64,000 nt of DNA from Brevundimonas terrae. Its GTDB lineage: Bacteria > Pseudomonadota > Alphaproteobacteria > Caulobacterales > Caulobacteraceae. The notes beneath the pieces are model-generated. The model worked only from the letters and a program-made list of their open reading frames with translations, had not been told where the DNA came from and did not search any database. The translations under genes and the position numbers were made by a program. Shown here one piece after another: positions 34,637 through 44,836 of the stretch (position 1 is the first letter of the stretch; each line of letters starts with the position of its first letter). The stretch is from positions 496,001 through 560,000 of the forward strand of contig NZ_JAASQT010000001.1 in NCBI RefSeq assembly GCF_011761985.1, given 5' to 3'.

Positions 34637-37564
34637 ATGACCGAAGCGCCCCACGACACCCCCGCCGCAACCGACGCCCCCGCCACGGACAAGCCCGTGC
34701 GGCTGTGGATGATCGATGCCTCGGCCTATATTTTCCGCGCCTATCACGCCCTGCCGCCGCTGACACGCAAGTCGGACGGCCTGCCCGTGGGGGCGGTTCA
34801 AGGCTATTGCAACATGCTGTGGAAGCTGTTGCAGGACACCAAGAGCGCCGATGGCCCGACCCATCTGGTCGCCGTGTTCGACCATTCGGAAAAGACCTTC
34901 CGCAACACGCTGTACGACCAGTACAAGGCCAACCGCCCGCCTGCGCCCGAAGATCTGGTGCCGCAATTCCCGCTGGTGCGCGAGGCCACCAAGGCCTTTG
35001 GCGTGGCCGGTGTCGAACTGCCCGGTTTCGAGGCCGACGACCTGATCGCCACCTATGCCTGCAAGGTGCGCGATGCCGGTGGCGAGGTCGTGATCGTGTC
35101 GTCCGACAAGGACCTGATGCAGCTGATCGGTGACGGCGTGGTCATGTATGATCCGATGAAGGATCGCGTGCTGGCCGAAGACGCCGTGATGGAAAAGTTC
35201 GGCGTCGCGCCCGACCGCGTGGTCGATGTGCAGGCCCTGATCGGCGACAGTGTCGATAACGTCCCCGGTGCGCCCGGTATCGGCCCCAAGACGGCCGCCC
35301 AGTTGATCGGTGAATATGGCGACCTCGATACGCTGCTGGAACGCGCGGGCGAGATCAAACAGCCCAAGCGCCGCGAAACACTGATCAATTTCGCCGATCA
35401 AATCCGCATGTCGCGCGAACTGGTCAAGCTGACCTGTGATGCACCTGCGCCGGAACCGGTTTCGGACTTTGCTTTGCGTGATCCCGACCCTGCGGTGCTG
35501 GGTGAGTTCCTCGAGATGATGGAGTTCCGCACGCTGGCGCGTCGCGTGGGTGACGGTAAGGCGACCGCCAACGGCACCTCGGCCTTTGCGCCCAAGCGCG
35601 CCGCGCCGATGGGCGCGCCGGTTGCCACGCCGCGCTATGGCGGGACCGACACCCCTGCCCCCGTTTCCGGCCCGCAGAGTTTTGATCGCAGCATCTATGA
35701 GTGCGTGACGACCTTGGAGGCACTGGACCAATGGATTGCCCGCGCCAAGGCCACGGGCGTGGTCGGGTTCGATACCGAAACGGACGCCCTGTCGGCCACC
35801 CATAGCGGTCTGGTCGGCCTGTCGCTGGCGGTGGGTCCCAATCAGGCCTGCTATGTGCCGCTGGCCCATGAAAACATGCCGGAGGCCGGATCGGGCGGTC
35901 TGGACTTTGGCGGTGGCCTCGATTTCGGCGGTGGAGCCGATGCGGCGCCGCAACAGGTTGCGCTAGCCGAGGCCCTGCCGCGCCTGAAGGCCTTGCTGGA
36001 AGACCCAAGCGTTCTGAAGGTGATGCAGAACGGCAAATACGACATGGCCGTCATGCGCCGTCAGGGCATCGAGATTACCCCGCACGACGACACCATGCTG
36101 ATCTCCTATGTGCTGGGCGGCGGTCTGCACGCGCACGGCATGGACGAGCAGGCGCGTCGTCATTTCGACCACGAACCGATCCCGTTCAAACAGGTGACCG
36201 GCACCGGCAAGAGCGCCAAGTCGTTCAAGCATGTCGAACTGGCCCCCGCGACCGAATATGCCGCCGAGGACGCCGATGTGACCTTGCGGCTGTGGCAGCT
36301 TCTGAAACCGCAATTGGCCGAACAGGGCCTGCTCAATGTCTATGAGACGCTGGAACGCCCGATGCCGTCGGTTCTGGCCGATATGGAACTGGCCGGTATC
36401 CGCATTGATCCGAACCTGTTGCGTCGCCTGTCCTCAAGCTTTGGTCTGCGGATGGACGAGCTGGAAAAGAAGGCCCACGAGATTGCGGGTCGCCCGTTCA
36501 ATATCGCCAGCCCCAAACAGATCGGCGAGATCCTGTTTGGTGAGATGAACCTGCCCGGCGGCAAGAAGACCGCCTCCGGCCAATGGGGCACCGATGCCTC
36601 GGTGCTGGAAGACCTCGCCCTGACGCATGACCTGCCGCGCGCCATCCTCGACTGGCGCCAGTTGGCCAAGCTGAAGAGTACCTATACGGACGCCCTGCTG
36701 GAGGCGATGGACCCCAAGACCGAGCGCGTTCACACCTCCTATCAGTTGGCGGCGGCCTCGACGGGGCGTCTGGCCTCCAGTGATCCGAACCTTCAGAACA
36801 TCCCGATCCGCACCGAAACGGGGCGCGAAATCCGTCAGGCCTTTATCGCGCGTGACGGCCATGTGCTGATCTCTGCCGACTACAGCCAGATCGAGCTGCG
36901 CCTGCTGGCCCATATCGGCGACATTCCCGAGCTGAAGCGTGCCTTTAAGGCGGGGCTGGATATTCACGCGGCCACCGCATCGGAAATGTTCGGTGTGCCG
37001 GTAGAGGGCATGCCATCCGAGACGCGCCGCCGCGCCAAGGCGATCAATTTCGGCATCGTCTATGGCATTTCGGCCTTTGGTCTGGCCAACCAGCTGGGCA
37101 TCGAGCAGGGCGAGGCCGCGGCCTATATCCGCACCTATTTCGAACGCTTCCCCGGCATCCGCGACTATATGGACCGCATCAAGGAGACGGTGAAACGCGA
37201 CGGCTATGTCTCGACAATCTTCGGTCGCCGCATCCATATTCCGGCCATCCATTCCAAGTCGGGGGCCGAGCGCCAGTTCGGCGAGCGGGCCGCCATCAAC
37301 GCGCCCATCCAAGGGGCCGCCGCCGACATCATCCGCCGCGCCATGATCCGTATGCCCGATGCCCTGAAGGATGCGGGTCTGCAAACCCGCATGCTTTTAC
37401 AGGTCCACGATGAACTGGTGTTTGAAGCACCGGAAGCCGAGGCCGAGCGCGCCCTGAAGATCATCAAGTCGGTGATGGAAAAGGCCGCTGAACCTGTCGT
37501 CGCCCTCAGCGTTCCCATCGAAGTCGAAGCCAAGGCCGCCGCCAACTGGGATCAGGCGCACTGA
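34637..37564 (+). CDS. polA: DNA polymerase I
   Basis: A 975-residue replication and repair polymerase. It has the 5'-3' exonuclease domain (about 20-290; VFDHSEKTFRNTLYDQYKANR, SSDKDLMQLIGDG, GPKTAAQLIGEYG), an active 3'-5' proofreading domain with DxE in GFDTETDALSA, and the polymerase with motif A SADYSQIELRLLAHI, the O helix RRRAKAINFGIVYGIS and motif C QVHDELVFE. An Asp/Gly/Phe repeat (GGLDFGGGLDFGGGAD) is inserted in the 3'-5' exonuclease domain, absent from classical PolA. The next gene begins 24 bases later. Confidence 0.97.
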   Translation: MTEAPHDTPAATDAPATDKPVRLWMIDASAYIFRAYHALPPLTRKSDGLPVGAVQGYCNMLWKLLQDTKSADGPTHLVAVFDHSEKTFRNTLYDQYKANRPPAPEDLVPQFPLVREATKAFGVAGVELPGFEADDLIATYACKVRDAGGEVVIVSSDKDLMQLIGDGVVMYDPMKDRVLAEDAVMEKFGVAPDRVVDVQALIGDSVDNVPGAPGIGPKTAAQLIGEYGDLDTLLERAGEIKQPKRRETLINFADQIRMSRELVKLTCDAPAPEPVSDFALRDPDPAVLGEFLEMMEFRTLARRVGDGKATANGTSAFAPKRAAPMGAPVATPRYGGTDTPAPVSGPQSFDRSIYECVTTLEALDQWIARAKATGVVGFDTETDALSATHSGLVGLSLAVGPNQACYVPLAHENMPEAGSGGLDFGGGLDFGGGADAAPQQVALAEALPRLKALLEDPSVLKVMQNGKYDMAVMRRQGIEITPHDDTMLISYVLGGGLHAHGMDEQARRHFDHEPIPFKQVTGTGKSAKSFKHVELAPATEYAAEDADVTLRLWQLLKPQLAEQGLLNVYETLERPMPSVLADMELAGIRIDPNLLRRLSSSFGLRMDELEKKAHEIAGRPFNIASPKQIGEILFGEMNLPGGKKTASGQWGTDASVLEDLALTHDLPRAILDWRQLAKLKSTYTDALLEAMDPKTERVHTSYQLAAASTGRLASSDPNLQNIPIRTETGREIRQAFIARDGHVLISADYSQIELRLLAHIGDIPELKRAFKAGLDIHAATASEMFGVPVEGMPSETRRRAKAINFGIVYGISAFGLANQLGIEQGEAAAYIRTYFERFPGIRDYMDRIKETVKRDGYVSTIFGRRIHIPAIHSKSGAERQFGERAAINAPIQGAAADIIRRAMIRMPDALKDAGLQTRMLLQVHDELVFEAPEAEAERALKIIKSVMEKAAEPVVALSVPIEVEAKAAANWDQAH

Positions 37565-37588
37565 TCCCCTCCCCTCAAAGGAACACCC

Positions 37589-37903
37589 ATGTCGCTTGAT
37601 CCCGAAATCAAAGACCTCGAAGCCGAGCGTCGTTACGAACTGCATGTCGATGGGCATGTGGCCTATGTGGAATACAACAATGTCGAAGGGGGCCGTCTGG
37701 TCTCCAAGACGCTGGTTCCGGAAGAGCTGGGTGGTCGAGGTATTGCCTCGCGTCTGGCCAAGCATGTGTTGCAGGACATCCGCGACAAGGGTTTGAAAAT
37801 CCTGCCGACCTGCACCTTCTTTGCCGGTTACATCCAGAAGCACCCCGAGGAATATGGTGATCTGGTGCAGGACGGCTACAAGATCGTTCTGGGCCTGAAA
37901 TAG
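37589..37903 (+). CDS. GNAT-like N-acetyltransferase of the short YjdJ type
   Basis: A 104-residue protein of the small GNAT-related family that includes E. coli YjdJ and human NATD1. Typical segments are AYVEYNNVEGGRLVSKTLVP, the acetyl-CoA loop ELGGRGIASRLAKHVLQDIR and the C-terminal ILPTCTFFAGYIQKHPEEY. The substrate is not known for the family. It lies 24 bases behind polA and is probably read through from it; a terminator follows. Confidence 0.9.
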   Translation: MSLDPEIKDLEAERRYELHVDGHVAYVEYNNVEGGRLVSKTLVPEELGGRGIASRLAKHVLQDIRDKGLKILPTCTFFAGYIQKHPEEYGDLVQDGYKIVLGLK

Positions 37904-37906
37904 GCC

Positions 37907-37935
37907 GGACCCCCTAAAGGGCGGGGTTCGTTTTT
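37907..37935 (+). terminator. Probable intrinsic terminator
   Basis: GGACCCC and GGGGTTC pair (with wobble) around CTAAAGGGC, followed by a TTTTT run. Confidence 0.6.
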
Positions 37936-37961
37936 GCGCCCCGTCCTGCTAGGGCCTGCTG

Positions 37962-39185
37962 ATGAAACTCCAGACCCTTGATGTCCTGATTGTCGGAGCC
38001 GGTGCTGCCGGCATGATGTGCGCGATCGAAGCGGGCAAGCGCGGACGCCGCGTGCGCGTGATTGACCATGCGCGCGCGCCCGGTGAAAAGATCCGCATCT
38101 CGGGCGGCGGGCGTTGCAACTTCACCAATACGGGCATCCATCCGGCGGCTTATCTGGGTGAAAATTCGCGCTTTGCCCTGTCGGCACTGAAGCGGTTTAC
38201 GCAGCACGACTTCATCAAGATGGTCGAGCGCCACCGCATCGCCTATCACGAAAAGACCCTTGGCCAGTTGTTCTGTGACGACAGCGCCAAGGACATTATC
38301 AAGATGCTGACCGACGAGATGGCGCGTGCTGGGGTTACCCTGTCTCTAAACCTCGGGGTCAAATCCCTAAGCCATGACGGCAGTCTCTATACGGTCGATC
38401 TGGATGATGGATCGCGCGTTCAGGCCACCTCTGTGGTGATCGCCACGGGTGCCAAGTCGATCCCGAAAATGGGGGCCACAGGCTGGGCCTATGATGTGGC
38501 CAAACAGTTCGGCTTGCGTGTGACCGATACCCGTCCGGGCTTGGTGCCGCTGACGTTTGAGCCGACCCTGCTGGAAAGCCTGAAGCCGCTGGCGGGGGTG
38601 TCGCTGGATGCTGTGGTGCGCCACAAAGTCCCCAAGGATGCCGATCCCAAGCGGCCCGCCAAGCCGACCGAGTTCCGCGAGGGGATGCTGTTTACCCACC
38701 GTGGTCTTTCCGGCCCGTCGATCCTGCAGATCAGTTCCTATTGGCGCGAGGGCGAGGCCATCACTGTGGACATGGCCCCCGACAAGGATGTGGCGGCCCT
38801 GCTGCTGGAAGCCAAGAACGAGAACGGCAAGCAGATGGTACATACGGCGCTGGGCCATATTGTGCCGCGCCGACTGGCCGAGGTGCTGTGCGAGCGGGCG
38901 GGCCTGAAGGGCAAGCTGGCCGAACAGGGCGACAAGAAGCTGCGCCTGCTGGCCGAAAGCGCGAATGCGTGGAGCGTGAAGCCGGTCGGGTCCGAAGGGT
39001 ATCGCACCGCCGAAGTGACCGTGGGCGGCGTGGATACGATGCAGCTGGACCAGCAGACCATGGAGGCCAAGACGGTCGCCGGTCTGTTCTTTATCGGCGA
39101 GGCCGTGGACATTACCGGCTGGCTGGGCGGCTATAATTTCCAGTGGGCATGGTCATCGGGCTGGGCGTGCGGCCAGCACTGCTGA
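37962..39185 (+). CDS. NAD(P)/FAD-dependent oxidoreductase, HI0933/YhiN family
   Basis: A 407-residue flavoprotein of the HI0933/YhiN (BaiN-like) family. The FAD-binding Rossmann motif DVLIVGAGAAGMMCAIEAGKR is at residues 7-27 (split), followed by the family signature KIRISGGGRCNFTN, ATGAKSIPKMGATGWAYDVA and the C-terminal FFIGEAVDITGWLGGYNFQW. Family members reduce double bonds or have unknown substrates; none can be named here. Confidence 0.92.
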   Translation: MKLQTLDVLIVGAGAAGMMCAIEAGKRGRRVRVIDHARAPGEKIRISGGGRCNFTNTGIHPAAYLGENSRFALSALKRFTQHDFIKMVERHRIAYHEKTLGQLFCDDSAKDIIKMLTDEMARAGVTLSLNLGVKSLSHDGSLYTVDLDDGSRVQATSVVIATGAKSIPKMGATGWAYDVAKQFGLRVTDTRPGLVPLTFEPTLLESLKPLAGVSLDAVVRHKVPKDADPKRPAKPTEFREGMLFTHRGLSGPSILQISSYWREGEAITVDMAPDKDVAALLLEAKNENGKQMVHTALGHIVPRRLAEVLCERAGLKGKLAEQGDKKLRLLAESANAWSVKPVGSEGYRTAEVTVGGVDTMQLDQQTMEAKTVAGLFFIGEAVDITGWLGGYNFQWAWSSGWACGQHC

Positions 39186-39319
39186 ATATTTTGCCTCCTG
39201 CGACATGCGGGCACGTTGCGTTGTCGCGGCAGACTTCCTAGCTCGAAAATGCGGGACGGGCCCCTCTGGTCCGGCAGGTGCCGGATGATGTCGGCCCGCA
39301 AGAAGGCGAAAGGATCACT

Positions 39320-39661
39320 ATGCCTCTTCTGATGTGTCCCAATGACAATGCCCCCATGCAGACGCTGGATCGCAATGGCGTGCAGTTCGACATGTGCCCG
39401 ACCTGTCGCGGCGTGTGGCTGGATCGCGGCGAGCTGGAAAAACTGATGGAAGGTGCGACCCAGGACGGTCGTGCCTCGGTGGCGGCCCCTGCCCCGCAAG
39501 CGCCGCCGCCACAACAACAGCACCATCAGCCGTCGCCATGGGGCCAACAGCCCCAGCAAGCGCCCTATCGCAGCCGCGAGGACGACTATCGTCGTCACAA
39601 GGAAGACGAGCGCTATTACAAAAAGAAAAAGCGCCTCGATATCTTCGACATTTTCGACTGA
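39320..39661 (+). CDS. Zinc-ribbon TFIIB-like protein (zf-TFIIB)
   Basis: A 113-residue protein. Residues 5-45 form a zinc ribbon of the zf-TFIIB family: CPNDNAPMQ and MCPTCRGVWLDRGELEKLME. The rest is Ala/Pro/Gln-rich and then basic (DDYRRHKEDERYYKKKKR), ending in an IFDIFD acidic-aromatic tail. Function unknown. The ATG at 39320 has AAGGA 5 bases upstream; the frame extends 14 codons upstream. Confidence 0.85.
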   Translation: MPLLMCPNDNAPMQTLDRNGVQFDMCPTCRGVWLDRGELEKLMEGATQDGRASVAAPAPQAPPPQQQHHQPSPWGQQPQQAPYRSREDDYRRHKEDERYYKKKKRLDIFDIFD

Positions 39662-39682
39662 TCCAAGAGCCGCTGGACAGGC

Positions 39683-41395
39683 TTAACCCGCCAGTCCGGC
39701 GGCCTTCATCATCGGCCTGAGCGACGCCAGAACCTCGGGCGAGGTCTGTAGGAACTGGCGTGTTTCGGGCAGGCGTATCAGGCGCATAGCCTCCGCGCGG
39801 GCCATCTCGTTGACCTTGCCCACCGGTGCCGCTTCTGCCGTGGCCAGCCGCAACAGTATCGTCAGTTTTTGCTGGAGCGGCGCCGAGGCCTTGGCGATCT
39901 GCGCGATCAGGCGTGTTTCCTCGGCGATCTTGGTGCCGATACGGCCAAGGGTTTCAGTGGTGTTTTCAGCACTCTTGCCCTCCAGCCCCGCCCCTTCGAT
40001 AGAGCGTTGCAGACGGCGCAGGGCCATCAGGCGATGCAAGGGTGGCGGGGTGGTGGCGCAAAGCTCGGCCTCGAAACGCAGCGACAACACACAGGCCTCC
40101 AGCCAGCGGGCGGCGGCGCGTTTGCTGGCCCCGCCAGTCACATTGTCGCTGAGCCGCGCCAGACGCTCGGCCTCTTCCAGAACCGTGTGGCAACCGCGCA
40201 CATAGGCGGCCACGAAATCAGCCGTTACCAGCAGGCGCGAGCGTTCGATAAAGGCGTTTTGCACCTCTTCGAGCGTCAGAAGTCGTCCTGCCGTGGCCGT
40301 CAGCGACGTGGCCAGCGCCCGCAGGATATTGATCTCGCCCTCGGCATCGCCGGGACGCAGGCGGCGCGGACTGGTCAGTTCGCGCAGCACCATCTTGGCC
40401 AGTGCCGCCGCCACTAGCGGGAACTCGCCCACGGCCAGACGCTCGCCAAGGCGGGCCGCAGGGCCCTCGACCGGCGGCACCATCATGGCCAGACGCGGAT
40501 CGTGCGCCACAATCGCAGCCACCTCGCGCGGGGCCACCATCCGTACCACCGCCGCTAGCGTCGAGCCCTGATCCAGAGCCGGGCCGAACAGGTCCGGCAG
40601 GTTCCAGCTGCCCGCCAGCATCTCGCACAAAATCTGTTCGATCGGCACCATGACCATGGCGCGAAGTGCGCCTGCCTGCGGGGCCTGATCGCACAGGTCC
40701 AGCAGAGCCGACAGGCGCGCGCGCGACCCGCGCAGGCCGGTCAGCGCATGGGCAATCGTGCCGCCCATCTTGAAGGCGCGGTCGCTATCACCTTGCAGGT
40801 TTTCGGCAATTTTGGCGACCGGTATGACCGCCGGATCCATAAACTCGCCGCGCCGGCCCGCCTTGATAATCTGCTCGACCGTCTGATCCGACAGTTTTTG
40901 ATAAAGGCGCAAGAGAGCGTGCAGGTCCTGACCGGTGGCCTGTGCCTCGGGGACGGCAACCTTCTGGATCGCGTGCTGGACCTCGACCCCTGCCGCGTCC
41001 AGCCGTTCGGCCAGTACCGGCGAATGTAGAAGCTCGAACGCCGTTGCCCCCTGACGGCGCAACCAGTCCTCTAGAATCGTGCCCAGACTTTCGCGGGCAT
41101 GGACGGTGTAAAGTTCGGCAGGCGAGCGACAGGCGGGACCGGTGGGCGTATCGACCTTGGCTTTTTTACGCACCGGATCGGGTGCGCCGAGGCGCAGCAC
41201 GCTGATGCTGGAAAACTCCATCGTGACCGGATTGAGCGTTTCCTTGGTCACCTTGACCGCCGCCGCGATCTTGTCTCGGATGATTTCTTCGGCCGTGTCG
41301 ATGCTGTGCCGACGGTCCTCATGGGCCATCAGCAAAGCCCATTCTGAGTTCGCGTGCTTGCGAACGTAGATTTCGTAGTGAATGGGCCCCGCCAT
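39683..41395 (-). CDS. Unrecognised 570-residue, largely helical protein divergent from chvI
   Basis: I do not recognise this protein. It has no signal peptide or membrane segment. The N-terminal 60 residues look like a compact alpha/beta domain (IHYEIYVRKHANSEWALLMA, then AEEIIRDKIAAAVKVTKETL); the rest is mainly helical and Ala/Leu/Arg-rich, with few charged loops. It lies across a 207-base gap from chvI, on the opposite strand, and its C-terminal end faces the zinc-ribbon gene (21 bases between stops). Position next to the ChvGI operon suggests, but does not show, a link to envelope stress signalling. Confidence 0.75.
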   Translation of the reverse strand: MAGPIHYEIYVRKHANSEWALLMAHEDRRHSIDTAEEIIRDKIAAAVKVTKETLNPVTMEFSSISVLRLGAPDPVRKKAKVDTPTGPACRSPAELYTVHARESLGTILEDWLRRQGATAFELLHSPVLAERLDAAGVEVQHAIQKVAVPEAQATGQDLHALLRLYQKLSDQTVEQIIKAGRRGEFMDPAVIPVAKIAENLQGDSDRAFKMGGTIAHALTGLRGSRARLSALLDLCDQAPQAGALRAMVMVPIEQILCEMLAGSWNLPDLFGPALDQGSTLAAVVRMVAPREVAAIVAHDPRLAMMVPPVEGPAARLGERLAVGEFPLVAAALAKMVLRELTSPRRLRPGDAEGEINILRALATSLTATAGRLLTLEEVQNAFIERSRLLVTADFVAAYVRGCHTVLEEAERLARLSDNVTGGASKRAAARWLEACVLSLRFEAELCATTPPPLHRLMALRRLQRSIEGAGLEGKSAENTTETLGRIGTKIAEETRLIAQIAKASAPLQQKLTILLRLATAEAAPVGKVNEMARAEAMRLIRLPETRQFLQTSPEVLASLRPMMKAAGLAG

Positions 41396-41602
41396 AGATT
41401 TCCCGCCAAGCTATCAGTCGTCTGTTATCGCTCAAGGAGTTTAAGGCAGGGTTTCAACTTATCGTCACAGGCAGCACTTGCAGCGAAAGTTACAACTTCC
41501 CATTTCCTAAGGCCCTAATCTGCCTTAATCATACCGAAACTGTACCGCTCGCCGTGCGTTGTGTCGGCAACACCGTTCGCGTTCGTTCGCAAGGAGAAGC
41601 CC

Positions 41603-42313
41603 TTGGCTAACATCACCCTGGTCGATGACGACGAGAATATCGTCGCGTCCGTTTCCCTGGCGCTGGAAAGCCATGGCCACACGGTCACCGCCTATCATGA
41701 CGGTGCCTCGGGCCTTGAGGCTCTGGAAAATAGCCCGCCGGATCTGGCCATCCTCGATGTGAAGATGCCGCGTATGGACGGCATGGAAGTGCTGCGCCGT
41801 CTGCGCCAGACCTCGAACCTGCCGGTCATTATGCTGACCTCCAAGGACGAGGAAATCGACGAAATCCTCGGCTTCAACCTTGGTGCCGACGACTATATGC
41901 ACAAACCGTTCAGCCAGCGCCTGCTGCTGGAACGCGTAAAGGCGCTGCTGCGCCGTGCCGGTGTCGAGGGTATCGACCTGACCGAAAACGCGGCCAATGC
42001 CGATGCCAACAAGGCCATCAAGCGCGGCCCGTTGTCGATGGATCCGGCCCGCCACGAATGCACGTGGGAAGGCAAGCCGGTCAAACTGACCGTCACCGAG
42101 TTCCTGCTGCTTCAGGCTCTGGCCCAGCGCCCCGGTTTCGTGAAGAGCCGCGACAACCTGATGGACGCGGCCTATGACGACCAGGTTTATGTCGATGACC
42201 GCACCATCGACAGCCACGTAAAGCGTATGCGCAAGAAGTTCCGCATGGTTGACCCTGAATTCGACGCGATCGAGACACTGTATGGCGTCGGCTACCGTTA
42301 CCGCGAAGCCTAA
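41603..42313 (+). CDS. chvI: ChvI, OmpR-family response regulator
   Basis: A 236-residue response regulator. Receiver: acidic residues in LVDDDENIV, phospho-Asp in [13 protein letters not shown], Lys in [13 protein letters not shown]. The C-terminal winged helix ends [25 protein letters not shown] and [10 protein letters not shown]. ChvI with ChvG controls envelope, acid and osmotic stress genes in alphaproteobacteria. The start is the TTG at 41603: AAGGAG lies 6 bases upstream and translation then begins ANITLVDDD, the family start; the frame to 41561 has no such support. It overlaps chvG by about 32 bases. Confidence 0.95.
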   Translation: MANITLVDDDENIVASVSLALESHGHTVTAYHDGASGLEALENSPPDLAILDVKMPRMDGMEVLRRLRQTSNLPVIMLTSKDEEIDEILGFNLGADDYMHKPFSQRLLLERVKALLRRAGVEGIDLTENAANADANKAIKRGPLSMDPARHECTWEGKPVKLTVTEFLLLQALAQRPGFVKSRDNLMDAAYDDQVYVDDRTIDSHVKRMRKKFRMVDPEFDAIETLYGVGYRYREA

Positions 42314-43895
42314 GAACCAGAAGCCGCCCAGACGGCCTGCCAGACGATTTCGTTTTGGCGGGTCACGACTGGGCGGCTTTATGCTGGCTCTCAACCTTCT
42401 AAGTCTGCTGATTATGATCGGCGGGGCTCTGGCTCTGAACGAGTGGAGCCGTGGCCTGATCAATGCCCGACAGGAATCGCTGTCGGTGCAGGCCGAGCTT
42501 TTGTCCAATGTTCTGGGTGAACTGGGTATTACCCAGGGGGACCCCTATCCCATGCTGGACGACCGCGCCGCCGCCTACTGGCTGCGCGACAACTTCATTC
42601 CCTATGGGCAGCGCGCCCGACTGTTCGATGTGGACGGGATTCAGGTCTCTGATTCCTACAACGTCTCGGACAATATTCCGGGCGAGCCTTTGCCGCCCGC
42701 CCTGCCCTCGGGCACCACCGCGCCACCGCCCGTTTCCGAAGCCGAAATCGAACAAGCGCGTTCCGAGGCCGATGCGGCACTGGCGGCCGAGGTCGAACTG
42801 GCCCTGCAGGGTCAGCCGCAGATGAATATCCGCCGCAACGAAGAAGGCGAGCGCGTGGTGTCCGTGTCCCTGCCCGTGCGCCACGTCCAGCAGGTTCTGG
42901 GCGTACTGACACTGGAAGCCGGTGATGTGAACGCCATTCTGGCCGCCCAGCGCCGCGCCCTGATGCCGTTTGCCTTTGTGGCGCTGGGGGTGAACCTGTT
43001 TGCGTCGCTGGTGCTGCATCTGTTTGTGGCGCGGCCCGTATTGCGACTGTCGGCAGCCGCCGACCAAGTGCGTCTGCAACGCGCCCGCGCCATCTCCCTG
43101 CCCGACCTGACCGCCCGCAAGGACGAGGTCGGCGGTCTGGCCCGTGCGCTGGAGAGCATGACCGACACCATGTCCATGCGTATGGACGCCATCGAACGCT
43201 TTGCTGCCGATGTCTCGCACGAGATCAAGAATCCGCTGACCTCGATCCGTTCGGCGCTGGAGACCCTGCCTCTGGTCAAGACCGAGGAACAGCGCGCGCG
43301 CCTGACCAATTTGCTGCAAAACGATGTGCGCCGTCTGGATCGTCTGATTACGGACATTTCCAATGCCTCGCGTCTGGATGCCGAGCTGTCGCGTGACCGC
43401 CCACGTTCGATTGATCTTGGGGAGCTGCTGTCGGACATTATCGGCGTCTATGAAAACAGCCTGCGCGAAGGCGATATTCCGGTGCGCCTGATCAACAGCC
43501 TGTCCATGCCCGCACAGGTGGTGGGACGCGACACGCCGCTGGGTCAGGTGTTCCGCAACCTGATCGACAATGCCCGCTCGTTCAGCCCGCAAGGAGCCGA
43601 GGTGCGCGTCTATCTGGAGAAGGACGACAGTCCTGACTTCTGGCGTGTGCGCGTCGAGGATGATGGCCCGGGTATTCCGCCCGACAATCTGGAAACCGTG
43701 TTCGAGCGTTTCTATACCTCGCGACCCAAGGGTACGGCCTTTGGCACCAATTCCGGTCTTGGCCTGTCGATTGTGCGCCAGATCGTGAAAGCGCACGAAG
43801 GCACGGTTGTCGCTATCAACCGTAGCGAAGGCGATCAGGTGAAGGGTGCCAGCTTTATTGTGCGCCTGCCGCTGGCGGGGCGCCGGACAGGATGA
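42282..43895 (+). CDS. chvG: ChvG sensor histidine kinase
   Basis: About 537 residues. A basic cytoplasmic N-terminus ([19 protein letters not shown]) precedes the first membrane helix ([19 protein letters not shown]); a periplasmic domain of about 220 residues follows, then the second helix ([20 protein letters not shown]), HAMP, the H-box [20 protein letters not shown] and the ATPase with [17 protein letters not shown] and [11 protein letters not shown]. The start is probably ATG 42282 ([10 protein letters not shown]), within the end of chvI. ExoR, the periplasmic regulator known in rhizobia, is not in the window. The stop overlaps hprK by ATGA. Confidence 0.94.
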   Translation: MASATVTAKPKNQKPPRRPARRFRFGGSRLGGFMLALNLLSLLIMIGGALALNEWSRGLINARQESLSVQAELLSNVLGELGITQGDPYPMLDDRAAAYWLRDNFIPYGQRARLFDVDGIQVSDSYNVSDNIPGEPLPPALPSGTTAPPPVSEAEIEQARSEADAALAAEVELALQGQPQMNIRRNEEGERVVSVSLPVRHVQQVLGVLTLEAGDVNAILAAQRRALMPFAFVALGVNLFASLVLHLFVARPVLRLSAAADQVRLQRARAISLPDLTARKDEVGGLARALESMTDTMSMRMDAIERFAADVSHEIKNPLTSIRSALETLPLVKTEEQRARLTNLLQNDVRRLDRLITDISNASRLDAELSRDRPRSIDLGELLSDIIGVYENSLREGDIPVRLINSLSMPAQVVGRDTPLGQVFRNLIDNARSFSPQGAEVRVYLEKDDSPDFWRVRVEDDGPGIPPDNLETVFERFYTSRPKGTAFGTNSGLGLSIVRQIVKAHEGTVVAINRSEGDQVKGASFIVRLPLAGRRTG

Positions 43896-44323
43896 CCCCC
43901 GACACCCCCACCGTCCATGCCAGCGCGGTCGCCCTGCGGCTGTGCGGTGCATGGCGCGGGGTGCTGATCCGCGGGGCGTCGGGGGCCGGAAAGAGCGATC
44001 TGGCCCTGCGACTTATGGACATAGGCGCGCGTCTGATCGGGGATGATTACGTCCACCTGTGGACAAGTTCTGGCCGGTTATATGCCACGGCTCCGGCCAG
44101 GATTTCCGGCCTGATCGAGGTGCGCGGTCTGGGCATCCGTCCGGTCACACCGTTGAAAACAGCCTCTATTTCACTGGTTATCGACCTGATCGACCATGCC
44201 GCCGAGCGTATGCCCGAACCGCAAGGTCTCAAGCTGTGCGGGGTGGATGTGCCCCTGTTACAGCTTGATCCGCGCCCTGCCAGCGCGGCGAGTTTGGTCA
44301 TCCGTGCACTGGAAGCCCTTTGA
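43892..44323 (+). CDS. hprK: HPr kinase/phosphorylase, short alphaproteobacterial form
   Basis: A 143-residue protein consisting only of the catalytic domain of HPr kinase; the N-terminal domain of the Firmicutes enzyme is missing, as is usual in alphaproteobacteria. Walker A is GASGAGKS (residues 28-35), followed by DLALRLMDIGARLIGDD and GLIEVRGLGIRPV. It phosphorylates a serine of HPr, here Ser49 of the product at 44833. It overlaps chvG by four bases, tying PTS signalling to the two-component operon. Confidence 0.93.
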   Translation: MTPDTPTVHASAVALRLCGAWRGVLIRGASGAGKSDLALRLMDIGARLIGDDYVHLWTSSGRLYATAPARISGLIEVRGLGIRPVTPLKTASISLVIDLIDHAAERMPEPQGLKLCGVDVPLLQLDPRPASAASLVIRALEAL

Positions 44324-44431
44324 ACCTTTGTGGCTTTGGCTTAAGACATCGGACCAAGGGGCGTCTAACAGGGTTCAACCTGACCGCTTCTTGTTGATGT
44401 TCGGCAGATATGGGCCATTCGGTTTAGATTT

Positions 44432-44836
44432 ATGATCGGTCTGGTGATCGTCACCCACGGAGGTCTGGCCTCCGAATTCATCTCGGCGATGGAGCATGTG
44501 GTCGGCCCGCAGCGCGGTGTCGCGGCCATTTGTATCGGTCCCGAAGATGACATGGAGCGCCGCCGGCGCGACATCCTCGACGCCTCGGCTGCGGTCGATG
44601 ACGGCGATGGCGTGATTCTGCTGACCGACATGTTCGGCGGCACCCCGTCCAATCTGGCCATTTCGGTCATGGAACAGACCAAGGCCGAGGTGATTGCCGG
44701 TCTGAACCTGCCCATGCTGATCAAGCTGGCCAGTGTGCGCGGTCGCGAGAGCCTTGAGGCCTGTGTGGCCCATGCGCAGGATGCGGGGCGCAAATATATC
44801 TCGGTCGCGTCATGGGTTTTGGCAGGGGATAAATGA
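44432..44836 (+). CDS. PTS IIA component, mannose/EIIA-Man type
   Basis: A 134-residue EIIA of the Man family. The phosphorylated His is in VIVTHGGLASEF (His9), and the DMFGGTPSNLA loop is conserved. Alphaproteobacteria usually lack the EIIB/EIIC transport partners, so this acts as a regulatory phosphate acceptor from HPr. A gap of 108 bases separates it from hprK, with no clear promoter seen in it. It overlaps the HPr gene by ATGA (44833-44836). Confidence 0.93.
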   Translation: MIGLVIVTHGGLASEFISAMEHVVGPQRGVAAICIGPEDDMERRRRDILDASAAVDDGDGVILLTDMFGGTPSNLAISVMEQTKAEVIAGLNLPMLIKLASVRGRESLEACVAHAQDAGRKYISVASWVLAGDK

